NCBI GenBank assembly: GCA_036365515.1
Contig: CM070873.1
Location: forward strand, 174,390,104 to 174,454,103
From: Torymus aiolomorphi
Lineage: Eukaryota > Arthropoda > Insecta > Hymenoptera > Torymidae
DNA: 64,000 nt
Reading direction: 5' to 3'
In this document: piece by piece, positions 10,576 to 21,179 of the stretch
Numbering within the stretch: position 1 is the stretch's first letter
How the letters are laid out: every line of letters starts with the position of its first letter
The notes under the pieces: generated by a model
Databases searched by the model: none
Told to the model about the DNA's origin: nothing
The model's input: only the letters and a program-made list of their open reading frames with translations
Program-made: the position numbers and the translations under genes

Positions 10576-10972
10576 GACTCGCTTGGTTTAAAAAACAGTT
10601 AAGCCGACGCAGGGCGCGCCCACGAGGCCTCTTCAGCAACCATGACAGCCGAAGCGACGGCAATCAGCCAGGCATATACCGCGGTATACATGCGTGCGCG
10701 AACGAGCGGCGGGAGCGCGCGTGCGCACCGCGAGAGAGAGACTGTCTGCGCGCGACGAAAGTGAGTGAGAGAGAGCGAATTCGGTCATGTAGGAATGAGA
10801 GAGAGAGAGGGGGGGGGGGGAGCGAGAAATATACCGGCGACGACGGCATACACTAAGTGCACGTATATGGCGCGAGAGAGAGGGAGAGAGTATAGCTGAG
10901 CCGGCAACAGAGAGAGAGAGGGAGAGAGAGAGCACTGCCTAGCCATGGCAGTAGTAGCTACCGGCGCGGCGT
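10576..10972. other. GC-rich, (GA)n-rich island, no gene
   Basis: The stretch is rich in CpG and gagaga tracts and includes a G11-12 run. Short ORFs on both strands are products of the low complexity. Similar GC/GA-rich DNA resumes at 22929 beyond the large inverted-repeat structure, as expected if the structure inserted into one GC-rich locus. Confidence 0.5.
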
Positions 10973-11540
10973 ACAGTGGGACGAAACGATGAAAAATGGA
11001 CAAAAATCGAATTCCACGCCATTTTAAATTAGACCAAGCTCAATTTTGTTTTAAAATGTTCCTTATATGATCACCTTCCAAGCTACTATGCGGATTTTTG
11101 ATATTTACTATTGGATATTTTTGTATAACCAACTAAAAAAATAACTATTCTCCTTCTAATTATCCTCCGTTCAACCTTTACAATCTAAGCGTTATTCATG
11201 GGAACTTTTAATACCAAAGTTGCACAAACAGACCAATGAGACAGCGATCTTAACCTTGGAATTATTTCTCAAGATCATTTAAGGTCGAAGCCTTCTTTTT
11301 ACAATTTAAGTAAATAAATGAAATTTATCAAACGGATGTTGAGTAAACACTTATTGAAGAACTTGGACTCCACCTTGGCATCAACCGTCAAAGTCATCTC
11401 AAGGTCAAAACTTATTTATTACATTTTGAGTAGTTAACTTTGACAGGAAAGCGTTTATATGAGAATTTCCTCCGAGGTTGTTGAAGTCTGTAGTATATCC
11501 TTATTCATGACCTTGAACATGATCTTCACGTCAATCGTCA
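10973..11540 (+). repeat. Left outer arm of the large inverted repeat
   Basis: Matches 22351-22928 in inverted orientation over about 570 bp, with scattered substitutions and small indels. Landmarks present in both arms are the terminal cagtggga block, the accttccaagctacta block and the tgagaatttcctc block. No coding potential. Confidence 0.85.
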
Positions 11541-11721
11541 ATGGTACAAAATCTTTTCCGATTGTCAGTTTTTTTTTCAGAAATAGGCATCTAGTCAGCT
11601 ATTGGAGTCACTCTTCATAAATCGGGGATCAGCTTGTCTACCCGGAAAATAAATAGGACTTCGTTTTGGTATGAATAGGGGTGCAAAAATGATAATTTCT
11701 TATTGTCGATTTTTCATACAT

Positions 11722-12440
11722 GAACGTCTCCTACAAGGAGACGATCAGGGGTGCGGATCCTGAATTTGGCCAAAACTGCAGGAGGTACTTTTTTATGACA
11801 AATAATGTGACACGTGTCTCGGGGTTTTTGTGAATGGGCCTTTATTTCCGAGATTCAAGCTATTTTATGTCTAAAATGAACAATTTTCGATAAAAATGGG
11901 GTTTCTTTTTTTAGTAATAGCTTTTTGAATATTTCAGTCATATGAAGAGTTTATAAAAGAAGGCAAAAAAGCTTTACTTTAAGCTCCGTTTCATAAAAAA
12001 ATTTCGATTTTTAAAAAATTTATAGGCTATTAAAAATAGAGTAAGAAGATCGCTAAAAATTTCTAATTTTTTTGAAGCATTTAACGGGTGGTATTTTAAG
12101 CTATCTTCTTACTCTATATTTAATAGCCTATAACTTTTTTAAAAATCGACATTTTTTAATGAAACACAGCTTAAATTAAAGCTTTTGTTGCCTTCTTCTA
12201 TAAACTCTCTAGCCCATTTATATGACTGAAATATTCAAAAAGCTATTACTAAAGAAAGAAACCCCATTTTTATGGAAAATTGTTCATTTTAGACATAAAA
12301 TAGCTTGAATTTCGGAAAGAAGGCCCATTCACAAAAACCCCGAGACACGTGTCACATTATTTGTCATAAAGAAGTACCTCCTGCAGTTTTAGCCGAATCC
12401 AGGACCCGCACTCCTAATCATCTCCTTGCTAGTAGCTATC
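11722..12440. mobile_element. Palindromic MITE inside the left arm region
   Basis: Nearly the whole interval folds on itself: the aaggagacgatcaggggtgcgg end pairs with the end near 12425, the gacacgtgtctcggggttttt block at about 11812 pairs with aaaaaccccgagacacgtgtc at about 12335, and pairing continues to a centre near 12070. No ORF. The ggattcggct-aaact block and a centre-proximal aatcgacatttttt motif are shared with the palindrome at 1352-2133, so these are probably two members of one superfamily. Confidence 0.75.
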
Positions 12441-13319
12441 TAAAATCGTGAATAACAAAAGTTGGGTACATTTTTACCGTCTGAGAGATGTCAATGGGTC
12501 ATTTGAATTATTCAAATGGAAAATGTTGATTTGGAAAAAATCAATTAATCAATATGTAGACATCTGGATCAAAATAACCTTTCACCTACTCCGCATGATT
12601 TACAACGTTTATTGTATAGTAAATTTTATAGAAGGAGCATCTTATCTTCACATAGTCAGTATCGCAAAGTATTGTTAAAGAGTCTCGGATTCGCTAATAT
12701 ATGAATTCGTTTAGATACCTCTGACCGAAGTTGATGTTAGAGTCAAATTGACCCTTTGTGTTCTCCTTGGGTTAAAAGTACTTCAAGGTTTTTGAGCTGT
12801 TTTAGTGTCAATATTTTTCCAAATGATAGCCAATATTTATAATTTGTAATGTAGCTGGTAAGTTCTTGCATAGATTTATTTATTTCCTCAAAGTAAAATG
12901 AATACAATCAATAAGAAAGCTAATTTGTCTATTGTAAGTTGAAATAAAAATATTTCTCTAGTGAATTCAACTAAAGTAGAAAAATTATTAATTCATGTCT
13001 GTAATCATCATAAATAACTTTTTAATACTCTTAATTCATATAACTTTGAATATTAATTAACAAAAAGTAAAGTAGCTATAAGTTGTTTGGTAACAAAATT
13101 ACTCAATTTGAATATTTATTTAACTGCATTGTTTATACAAATAACATTGAATAAATAATTTACCAAATTTGGAAACTAGTAATAAAAATAGTAGCTCAAT
13201 AATTCTTTTATTGTTGTCCCACATCTTTTTGGTAGAACTGATTTATTATTAGCTTTCTTTTCAATATTAACAAGTTGTTTCGTCTCACAAGGAAAGTACC
13301 CCAGGTGTCCCCCCATCCG
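12441..13319. other. AT-rich DNA without a recognised gene
   Basis: One 76-codon ORF (12448-12678) has no recognisable motif and no support. The rest is AT-rich and full of stops. The counterpart on the right side of the structure (about 21666-22350) is not obviously related, so this is probably unique DNA or an insertion of unknown type. Confidence 0.5.
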
Positions 13320-13880
13320 ATTTCAATAATACTGAGATATGTTATAGTACATCAAAAAATAAAAGACACGTATTTTTTTTTATCGGTGGATATGCACTCT
13401 AAGGGGGGGAAAACAAACCCCCAAAGTCACCCTCAAATTCACATTTTCTTCAATATCTTCAGTTCTGTTCAACATTTTTCAATAAAAAAAAATGGAAAAG
13501 AATTGCCACAATAAACGCAACAAAAGTATATAGACTTCGATAGTAAGGGTTGCAACCCTTAAATTTAATAGGGGAAAAACTACATTTTCCGAGCACTTTT
13601 TTCGTCTAGAATTTTACAGAACTGTTACAAAAATATAAAGAAATGTTTTCCTAATACACAATGACAAAAGAAAGTTGGCATGTTTCGGTATTTCCGCATA
13701 ATCTTTTATTATGGGGGTGAACTACCCCTAAATCGTACTATAAAGCAATATAGACAAATAATACATTGAATGAACTCCCGATTTTGATAAAATTGTGATG
13801 TTATAGAGCATTGAATAGTAGGAGATAAGTATTTTTTTATCGGCTAATATTCACTTCTAGGGAACGAAAACCACCTCTGA
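13320..13880 (+). repeat. Left inner arm of the inverted repeat, with internal direct subrepeat
   Basis: From 13410 this arm matches about 21180-21665 in inverted orientation, with landmarks such as aagggttgcaaccctt and gggggtgaactacccc. It also contains a degenerate direct subrepeat: the tgttatag-catc...tatttttttatcgg...aaagtcaccc block near 13335-13440 recurs near 13798-13895. Non-coding. Confidence 0.75.
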
Positions 13881-14375
13881 AAGTCACCCACAAACCCCAA
13901 TCTCATAAATGACAAATCCATAAACCCCAATCTCATAAATGACAAATCCATAAACCCCAAACCCAGAAACCCAGGAACCACAAACCCACAAACTCCAAAC
14001 TCACAAGCCTCAAACCCACAAATCCGCAAAGCGTAAACCCAAATCCACAAACCCATAAATCCCGAACACACAGATCAAGAAATATCAATCTCACAATATC
14101 ACGAACCCCAAACCAATAAATCCACATACCCACAAATCTGAAATCCATAAATCTCAATACTACCAGCCGAAGAACCCCAAACTCATAAACCATCATGCAC
14201 ACATCCCATACCTACAAACCACGATTGCATAAAAGTCCAATTTCAGAAATGCAAAACTGATTTAGGAATGGATTCAATGTTTTTGGGTTTATAGGCTTGG
14301 GGTTTCTTTTACTGTTGGTTTGAAATTTATATTTGGGGTTTATAGATTTGGGTTTTATGGGTTCGATTAATTCTT
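13881..14375. repeat. C-rich then G-rich degenerate minisatellite
   Basis: From 13881 to about 14215 the plus strand is a degenerate repeat of aaaccccaaa/cccacaaat-type words; at about 14270-14375 the skew flips to ttgggg/tttatag words. The two halves are themselves roughly inverted. The same G-rich vocabulary recurs at 20730-21005. ORFs read through it are low-complexity artefacts. It does not match the usual insect telomere repeat TTAGG. Confidence 0.65.
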
Positions 14376-14529
14376 ATAATACTAATGGAAAATTTGGTGT
14401 TGTTAGTGCTATATCAACTAATAAATAAGCTGATAAATGTTTATTATAATGATGTAGAACGTTACATTTTAAATACTAGTATTTTAAAAATTTTCAATAA
14501 CTTTTATGAAGTTCTACAATTAGTTTTAT

Positions 14530-16439
14530 TCATTCGTTATATAATGAAAAATAATGGTAGTTTTCAAAAAAGTGTTTAAAGCATAAAGATATTTTACACC
14601 AAGCACAGCGAACTATTGCAATATTATTGCAGTTTTCAATCTCGCAATGCGTTTTACAAGAATCACCAAAGCTGAAGTCGACGGGGTTCTCAAATTTTCC
14701 AGGGTGTACGTCAAGGTAATCACTTTTGTACCAAGAATATTTAATAAGATTTTTATAGCTCGGGGATGAAAATTGGTTGTGGACTAGAGATTGCAGTATA
14801 AAAATATTATTACGTTTATGCAATTCTATATCATAATCCATTAAAATTACTTTGTCTGAAAAATGTCTAACATAATTTTTCCAAATGCGAAAGCCAAATA
14901 CGTCTAAAGGTTAAATTATTCCGGTAGTTCCTGTAGGAATTTTTTTTATATTTACTTCTTTATTAACAGGTGTAACTTCTTCGACTATTTTAGGGCAATG
15001 CCCACTCCAAGAATCTAATAATAATATACTTTTAGAACCAACTTTCGGAAAATATATTTTTTGTAACCAAATTTTAAAATGATCTGAAAAGAATTATATT
15101 TTTTAATCTTGCTGTATATTGTGCGGGTGTCATCGTAAAAAGTTTACTTTCGATGAATAAATATTGATAAATACCTGAAGTCAGTTTTCCAGATTTTGAT
15201 GCTTCAACGTGTACATTTGTAGGTCGAAATAAATTAGATACAACAATTGGTCCAAACTGGCCACTTTTTTCTTTTAAAACTAAAAAAAGTGGTGAAAGTA
15301 ATTCTCCATCATCTGATATTAAAGGTTGTATAGTATAGCTATGTGTTGTGGACGAAACTGATTGTACAACACACTGCACCTGTTTTTCTCCTTCAGTAGC
15401 TAATGTTCTACTAGAATGCATTTCTAATTGGAATCCACTTTGATCAGAGTTATACAACTCTGGGTTGAATAAAGGAGGGACATATAGAGAGAAAAGCTTC
15501 AAAGCACTGGCTCAATCGTTTCAAGAAAATACACAGAATAGTATCAAGAAAAATTAATAAATTTGTAACCAGAAAAACTTTAGAAAGTGCTGCAGAGTTG
15601 GAAAAACATGCAAATGAATTTGTAACTGATGTTAAACAATGTGCACAAGCGATAGGAATGGAAGATGTATACACATTTTCCATTCCTATCGCTTGTGCAC
15701 ATTGTTTAACAAATTCATTTGCATGTTTTTCCAACTCTGCAGCACTTTCTAAAGTTTTTCTGGTTACAAATTTATTAATTTTTCTTGATACTATTCTGTG
15801 TATTTTCTTGAAACGATTGAGCCAGTGCTTTGAAGCTTTAAATCTAATATCTTCAAAATCTATCTGCTTTTGAGTTTGTAATGCCCATTTACGCAAGTCT
15901 GAATCATGAACGACCAATCCCGCTTCAATTGCAGCTTTGAAATTTTCCAATGTGAATTGACATATTCTAGAAATTTTCTCTCTATATATCCCTCCTTTAT
16001 TCAACCCATGAGCCCAACGTCGCAACTGCTTTATAGAATTTACTTTTTTAAACTTTTGTTGCACTGATTAAAGACTCAAATTGTTTTTCTTTTTACTGCT
16101 TCTCCAGTATTCCACTGCTTTTAATTTATAATCGTATGATATATCTTCTTCATCTTTAGTACATTCATTTGTTGGTGAAAAAGGAGGATCTGGAAAATGA
16201 TGCAGGATTTCATCTTCAACAGTTTCAGCTTCTATATCTTTAAATGGTTCTTGGAAATCCAACGTCTCATCTGTTATTATTTCCACTTGATTAAAATCAT
16301 TCATTGCATCTAACAAAATCTTTTCAATTTTATTTGCCACCTCGATTTCATTAAAATTAACTTGACTTTTCTCAATATTTAAAGATTGAAAAGCCGTAAG
16401 AAGAAGATTAATCACATTTATTGGATTTATTTTCATGTT
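14530..16439 (-). pseudogene. CENP-B/pogo-like DDE transposase, broken
   Basis: Read on the minus strand from an ATG near 16439: an acidic N-terminus, then LKAVEYWRSSKKK, an HTH region (FKKVNSIKQLRRW), and a CENPB-type DNA-binding segment (DLRKWALQTQ ... FKASKHWLNRFKK). After an internal hairpin duplication (15495-15836) the catalytic part resumes with NSDQSGF (first Asp), LLLDSWSGHCP (second) and PLDVFGFRIW (third), then a C-terminal Cys-rich zinc-binding tail (CAWCKISLCFKHFF). In-frame stops lie just downstream of YWRSSKKKNNLSL (about 16068) and at 14911-14913 just before PLDV. Such enzymes move pogo/Tc5-like transposons. This copy is dead, and its terminal repeats were not identified with confidence. 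Confidence 0.75.
15495..15836. repeat. Near-perfect hairpin (inverted duplication) inside the transposase
   Basis: The arm from 15495 to about 15666 and the arm from about 15680 to 15836 are almost exact reverse complements, apart from a 9-nt (three-codon) difference, with only about 12 nt between them. The arms encode the end of the CENPB DNA-binding region (KHWLNRFKKIHRIVSRK onward) on opposite strands. The duplication inverts part of the gene and separates the DNA-binding and catalytic parts. The near-identity says it is far younger than the stop codons, or that it is an assembly artefact. Confidence 0.9.
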
Positions 16440-16511
16440 GAATCCTATAAAATTAATTAGTTTATTTATAAAAAAATTAAATTTAAAGTCTATTTTTAAA
16501 TAAAAAATTAT

Positions 16512-17315
16512 AGGTACCCAGCGCAAAAATGACTCTTATGGGCTACATATTGCCAAATATAGTTGCGATATATTGCACATTATAATTGCCACATGTGGTA
16601 AAGTATATAAGCAATATTCTGCCGCACAATAATTCAGGTACAGTGTAAAACCAAATCTAAATATTGGAAGTTTAGAAAATTTATGCTTATAATTCTATTA
16701 TCACAGATTTTACATCCCTTACAAACAATCAAGACAGGTCGAAAGATGAAAATTAAAAATTAAAAACAATTACACCATCAAGCTGACACCATCGCTATTT
16801 TCAACTAGTATTAATTTATATAATCCCAGAAGTTAATTCGAGGTGGTAGAATTATTAGAATATAATTTAAATATATTTATTATGTTTGTATTTCTGCTTG
16901 TGATAGAATCAGCAAAGTTTCGAAATTTATTCATTCTTTTTTATCACCTCTGAAGCGTCAATTAAAATCTGCATGTAATTCAAGTTACGTTATTAGAATC
17001 TTAAAAAAATAAAATGTTTTCACCTAATAAATTAAATTTTTGAAATAAATATTATAGTTCTTACTTTAATTATGCTATCAATTTTATCAACTACTCATAA
17101 TTATAATTTATTTTGATAAATATATGAACAATTTAATATTATTTCTACATTCTTGCTTATACCATATATGGGCCGTATATGTGCGATATTTTGCAGCTGA
17201 AGTACGGCAGTTTATTGCTAACATATTTTGCCACATGTGGCGATTATAATTTGCCATATATGGTATATACTTTGGCGATATGTAGCCCATTAGATTCATT
17301 TTTGTGCGGGACAAA
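16512..17315. mobile_element. MITE with ~150-bp terminal inverted repeats
   Basis: The left end (about 16515, cgcaaaaatgactcttatgggc) is matched inverted at about 17275-17312, and pairing continues through ccacatgtgg blocks (about 16590 and 17230). The interior (about 16660-17150) is AT-rich and non-coding. It lies directly upstream of the transposase pseudogene (minus strand), so it could be a related non-autonomous element or hold one end of that transposon. Confidence 0.65.
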
Positions 17316-17864
17316 AGTATAATCTATTTAAACAAATAACAACATCTAAAAAAAATTGTAATTAAATTATGAAATTTATGTGTTTATTTATTAGACTTAT
17401 CTGTATAGTAATAATAAAAATGAAATCGTCAGTTTAAATTTGTGTCCGATAATTATCTTGCAATGAAAACACAAAATAAATTTTTTTTTTTTAAATGTAT
17501 TTAAACGAAATATTACAAATGATCAAAACATTTAAATCTAACAAGAACGAAAAGTAGACTGAACGTTTTTAAAAAGTATAAAATATTAAAAATATCATCG
17601 AAGTAACTTATTTGATAATACGACAACTAACCACAAGTACAAAAATTAAAGCAGAGGAAAAACAAAATAAACTTTATGTACATACTTATTATCAATACTC
17701 AAGATAAGATACGATGGTCGGGACAGTCTGAATAAATATGTTATGATTATTTTGTACAGTAAACATTTTTAAAAACTATAAAATTTTATATATTACTAAA
17801 TTTACATATAAATTATTATTGTTATATGTATATAATTATTATAAATTCATAATTTTATTAATAT
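17316..17864. other. AT-rich DNA without a gene
   Basis: I see no coding, RNA or repeat signal here apart from AT richness grading into the (ATT)n microsatellite that precedes the R1-clade element. Confidence 0.6.
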
Positions 17865-17940
17865 TATATTATTATTAGTATATTATTATTATTATTATTG
17901 TTATTATTATCATTATTATTATTATTATTGTTATTATTAT
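17865..17940. repeat. (ATT)n microsatellite, left half of the retrotransposon target
   Basis: Interrupted ATT/TTA repeats run up to the 5' junction of the R1-clade element. The block 17897-17932 is identical, including a cat interruption and two ttg interruptions, to 20348-20383 immediately after the element's poly(A) tail. Confidence 0.9.
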
Positions 17941-20032
17941 GCAGAGGGTCAAAAAACGCGATCTCGACGCAGCCCCCTTGGCCGCAGAGTACAAGGCGGC
18001 CAAGAAATCCCTAAAGAAGGCCATCAAGTCCAGCCGGCAGCGATGCTGGAAAGAGCTGGGGGAAGAGATGGATCACGATCCGTGGGGATTAGGGTACAAG
18101 ATCGTTATGCGCAAGCTGGCGACCTTCGGTTCGTCAGCGCCGAAAGATGCGCAAACGATCACGAACATCGTACGTGCCCTTTTCCCCGAACACCCAAGAA
18201 GACCGGATGGCCCAGCAACATCCGGCCCGTTCGAAACTCCTCTGTTTACGAACATGGAGCTCTCCATCGCAATAAAATCTTTGCGTAATAAGAGAGCTCC
18301 GGGGCCTGATGGATTACCAGCAGAGCTGCTGAAAGCCATCGGCGGCAGTCACCCGCGCCTCTTGCTGGACATGTACAACTCCTGCCTGAAGACGGGCATT
18401 TTTCCTGCCCGCTGGAAGACAGCGAGACTTGTCCTCATCAGCAAGGACAAGGGTCCAGCAGACAGCCCGTCGGCCTACCGCCCGCTGTGCATGCTAGACA
18501 CGGCGGGAAAACTCCTGGAGAAACTGCTGAAACCTCGCCTCCAGGCAGCCATAAGTGCGTTCGGAGATCTGGCTCCGCGGCAGTATGGCTTCAGGCGAGA
18601 TAAGTCAACCGTAGACACAATCCAGGAGGTGGTAAATGCCGCCAGGTCAACGGAACAGGGCAACCATTTCTCTCGCCCTATTTGTCTGCTGGCCACCTTG
18701 GACGTTAAAAACGCGTTTAACTCAGTTAGGTGGGACAAGGCGCTGGAAGCTTTCGAGCGGGACTTTCGTATCCCCGCGTATCTTTTACGCATTCTTGGGG
18801 ATTATCTGAGGGACCGCTCGATAACTTACGACACTGAGGATGGACCAATAAAGAGGGAAATAACATCTGGGGCAGCTCAGGGCTCCATGCTGGGTCCCGA
18901 TATATGGAATGTATTCTATGACGGGATCCTGCGCATGGAAATGCCCGAGGGCACCTTCCTGGTTGGGTACGCTGACGACATAGCGGTGGTCATCGTAGCC
19001 AGAGACGTTGACCTCGCTAGGCTGCTACTCAACCGGGTAATGCATCGCGTTTTCTCCTGGCTGGAGGATCACGGGCTTGAATTAGCCACAAAGAAGACGG
19101 AGGTCGTGCTACTCACGAAGAGGCACATCAATACCATGTGCCCCTTTCAAGTAGGAGACGCGACGGTCCAGGCAAAGAGTGCGGTGAGGTACCTGGGGGT
19201 GACGCTTGATAACAAGCTCACCTTCAGGGAACACCTCACCATAGTGACGGAAAAGGCGGCAGCAGTAACAGCCTCGCTGAGTAGGCTCATGGCCAATACC
19301 GCCGGCCCCCGGCCTTGTAAAAGGCGCCTACTCATGCGTGCCGCCGAAGCCGTCATGCTGTACGGAGCGGAGGTCTGGGCCGATGCGCTACGGGAAGACG
19401 TGCACAGGAAGCGTCTCGCCGCGGTGCAACGGAGAGCAGCACTCCGGATCGCGTGCTCTTACCGCACGGTCTCCGAGCCCGCGATATTAGTGGTCGCTGG
19501 GGTAATACCCATCGACCTTCTTGCACTGGAGAGACGCTTCGTCCATCAGCAGAAGCCTGCTCTTGGGGTAGTGGAGGCCCACCGAACGGCCAGGGCCAAT
19601 ACCATCCAGGCTTGGCAGCATCGGTGGGAATCCTCCACTAAAGGAAGATGGACGGCCAGGCTGATCCTACAAGTGGACACCTGGCTGTTCCGAAAAGAGG
19701 GTGAGGTAAATTACTACCTCACCCAATTCTTGACGGGGCACGGCCTGTTCCGCGCATACCTACATAAGATGGGTAAAGTCGCGGAGCCAGGCTGCGCCTA
19801 TTGTGAGGGCCCCCGGCACGACGTGTTCCACACCTTCTTCGTATGCGGAAGGTGGACCGTCGAAAGGGGGGCACTAGAGAGGGACCTTGGCTGCATATCA
19901 CCTGACAATATAGTCAGGCTGATGCACCAAGGTCCTCAACAATGGGCGAAAGTCGCCTCCTACGTGGAGGCGATCTTGCGCCAAAAAAGGGAAGAGGAGA
20001 ACAGCAGATCAGCCGTCCGCAGGGCGCCGTAG
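17939..20032 (+). CDS. R1-clade ORF2 C-terminal part: reverse transcriptase and CCHC
   Basis: The 697-codon frame lacks its true start; the ATG at the microsatellite junction is fortuitous, and the endonuclease domain is missing by 5' truncation. RT motifs run in order: RNKRAPGPDGLPAELL, DSPSAYRPLCML, QYGFRRDKSTVD, ATLDVKNAFNSVRW with a catalytic Asp, GAAQGSMLGPDIWN, and GYADDIAVVI with the YADD active site, followed by VRYLGVTLDN. The C-terminus has a C-x2-C-x8-H-x4-C knuckle (CAYC ... HTFFVC). No RNase H domain is seen, as expected for R1. The enzyme would perform target-primed reverse transcription of the element RNA at a nicked chromosome. No frameshift or internal stop is present. Confidence 0.9.
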   Translation: MQRVKKRDLDAAPLAAEYKAAKKSLKKAIKSSRQRCWKELGEEMDHDPWGLGYKIVMRKLATFGSSAPKDAQTITNIVRALFPEHPRRPDGPATSGPFETPLFTNMELSIAIKSLRNKRAPGPDGLPAELLKAIGGSHPRLLLDMYNSCLKTGIFPARWKTARLVLISKDKGPADSPSAYRPLCMLDTAGKLLEKLLKPRLQAAISAFGDLAPRQYGFRRDKSTVDTIQEVVNAARSTEQGNHFSRPICLLATLDVKNAFNSVRWDKALEAFERDFRIPAYLLRILGDYLRDRSITYDTEDGPIKREITSGAAQGSMLGPDIWNVFYDGILRMEMPEGTFLVGYADDIAVVIVARDVDLARLLLNRVMHRVFSWLEDHGLELATKKTEVVLLTKRHINTMCPFQVGDATVQAKSAVRYLGVTLDNKLTFREHLTIVTEKAAAVTASLSRLMANTAGPRPCKRRLLMRAAEAVMLYGAEVWADALREDVHRKRLAAVQRRAALRIACSYRTVSEPAILVVAGVIPIDLLALERRFVHQQKPALGVVEAHRTARANTIQAWQHRWESSTKGRWTARLILQVDTWLFRKEGEVNYYLTQFLTGHGLFRAYLHKMGKVAEPGCAYCEGPRHDVFHTFFVCGRWTVERGALERDLGCISPDNIVRLMHQGPQQWAKVASYVEAILRQKREEENSRSAVRRAP

Positions 20033-20348
20033 CTGTTCACGGGAAAAAAAAGACCCCTGCGGGTCTCAACGGCCGATCTGAAGTGAGAAGGTGCCGCTCA
20101 GGCGAAGCAAGCCCTCCCCTGAAGTAATGTGTAAAACGGTGCCGGGGGAGGGTCTGTACAGTAGTGCAGAGCAGAAAGGGTTAGTGTTTTTAGTGGGTAG
20201 GAATCCCACACGCCGTGGGAGTGCGGAGCCTCTTGCGGTGTCTCCTGGACTGGCATGGATATGCGGCCCAGGTGCTCCGGTGGAGCATTTGGTCCACCGG
20301 GCTGATGCAAGATTTCACTGTTTCCCTCGTAAAAAAAAAAAAAAAAAA
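20033..20348 (+). other. 3' UTR and poly(A) tail of the R1-clade element
   Basis: The GC-rich 3' UTR contains no further domain and ends in an A tract at about 20331-20348, followed at once by the microsatellite copy. No canonical AATAAA is seen near the end. Confidence 0.7.
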
Positions 20349-20394
20349 TTGTTATTATTATCATTATTATTATTATTATTGTTCTCGTTGTTGG

Positions 20395-20443
<49 letters not shown>

Positions 20444-20453
20444 ATTATTATTG

Positions 20454-20518
<65 letters not shown>

Positions 20519-20552
20519 ACTACTATTATTATTATTATTATTATTATTATTA
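20349..20552. repeat. Compound trinucleotide microsatellite: (ATT), (GTT), (GCT)
   Basis: About 200 bp of pure and mixed trinucleotides: ATT units, about 15 GTT units, more ATT, about 9 GCT units, then ATT. It is the right half of the retrotransposon target plus its expansion. Long Leu, Cys or Tyr homopolymer ORFs through it are artefacts. Confidence 0.95.
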
Positions 20553-20729
20553 AACTTTATATATTATTATAAGACAAAATCAGATGTAAACATTTGATTA
20601 AATAAACTAGTAAAAGTTTACTCTAAACCTCTTACTGTAAACTTTTATTTATTCTATTCTTGAAAAACAAATAACTTTTTTCAGTCTATAATTTTCCAAT
20701 AAAAAATAACTTGATAGGATAGGTTTAGG

Positions 20730-21005
20730 AATTGGAATTTATCGCTTTGTGAATTTGTGAGGTTGGGCTTTGCGGTTTGGGATTCGTTGGTTAAGGGTTT
20801 ATGAGTATGTGCCTTCGGGGTTTAAGGTTAGGAATTTGTGGGATTAAAGTTCGAGCGTATGTGGTTTTGGGATTTAGAGTTTGGGGTTTGAGGATTGTGT
20901 ATTTATGATTAGGGGGTTGGGATTCGTGAGTGTGGGAATTGTGGATAGGTAGGTTTGGGGTTTGTAGGCTTGGGGTTCGTGGGCTTGGAATTTATGGACT
21001 TGGCG
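20730..21005. repeat. G-rich degenerate minisatellite, mirror of 13881-14215
   Basis: The plus strand is a string of ggtttgtggg/ttgggg-type words, the inverted counterpart of the C-rich block on the left side of the structure. Runs of three or four G separated by short T-rich spacers could form G-quadruplexes. Non-coding. Confidence 0.6.
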
Positions 21006-21179
21006 TTTGTGGATAAAAATATACTTGGAAAATTTAGTTTTACCACTATAAAATATAAGGTATTCAACCCTCAAAATTTTAAACCTATACAGTTTTGTTG
21101 CTTGATTTACGATTTTTTTTTTTATTTTGTCTTATTGAAAAATATCAAATAGAACCGAAGATATTGAAAGAAACGTGAT

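Larger units (their letters stand above)
17933..20348 (+). mobile_element. 5'-truncated R1-clade non-LTR retrotransposon
   Basis: The insertion consists of the 3' part of ORF2, a ~300-bp 3' UTR and a poly(A) tail at about 20331-20348. It is flanked by a 36-bp direct repeat made of ATT microsatellite sequence (17897-17932 and 20348-20383). GC content is much higher than that of the host region, and the reading frame has no disabling mutation. These signs point to a recent 5'-truncated target-primed insertion. R1-clade elements often show sequence-specific targets, including simple repeats in some lineages. Confidence 0.85.

Noticed and set aside
10633..11003. Overlapping minus-strand Ser/Leu/Arg-rich ORFs
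   Set aside because: They are generated by (GA)n and GC-rich low complexity; several frames are open at once.
13844..14202. Two minus-strand ORFs rich in Gly, Phe, Leu and Cys
   Set aside because: They read through the C-rich degenerate minisatellite and have no domain.
20091..20597. Poly-Leu ORF and a poly-Cys/Tyr ORF through the trinucleotide microsatellite
   Set aside because: Translation of (TTA/GTT/GCT)n; no independent coding evidence.
13881..21005. Interstitial telomere repeats
   Set aside because: The G-rich words are heterogeneous (ttgggg, tttatggg, ttgtggg) and lack TTAGG periodicity.
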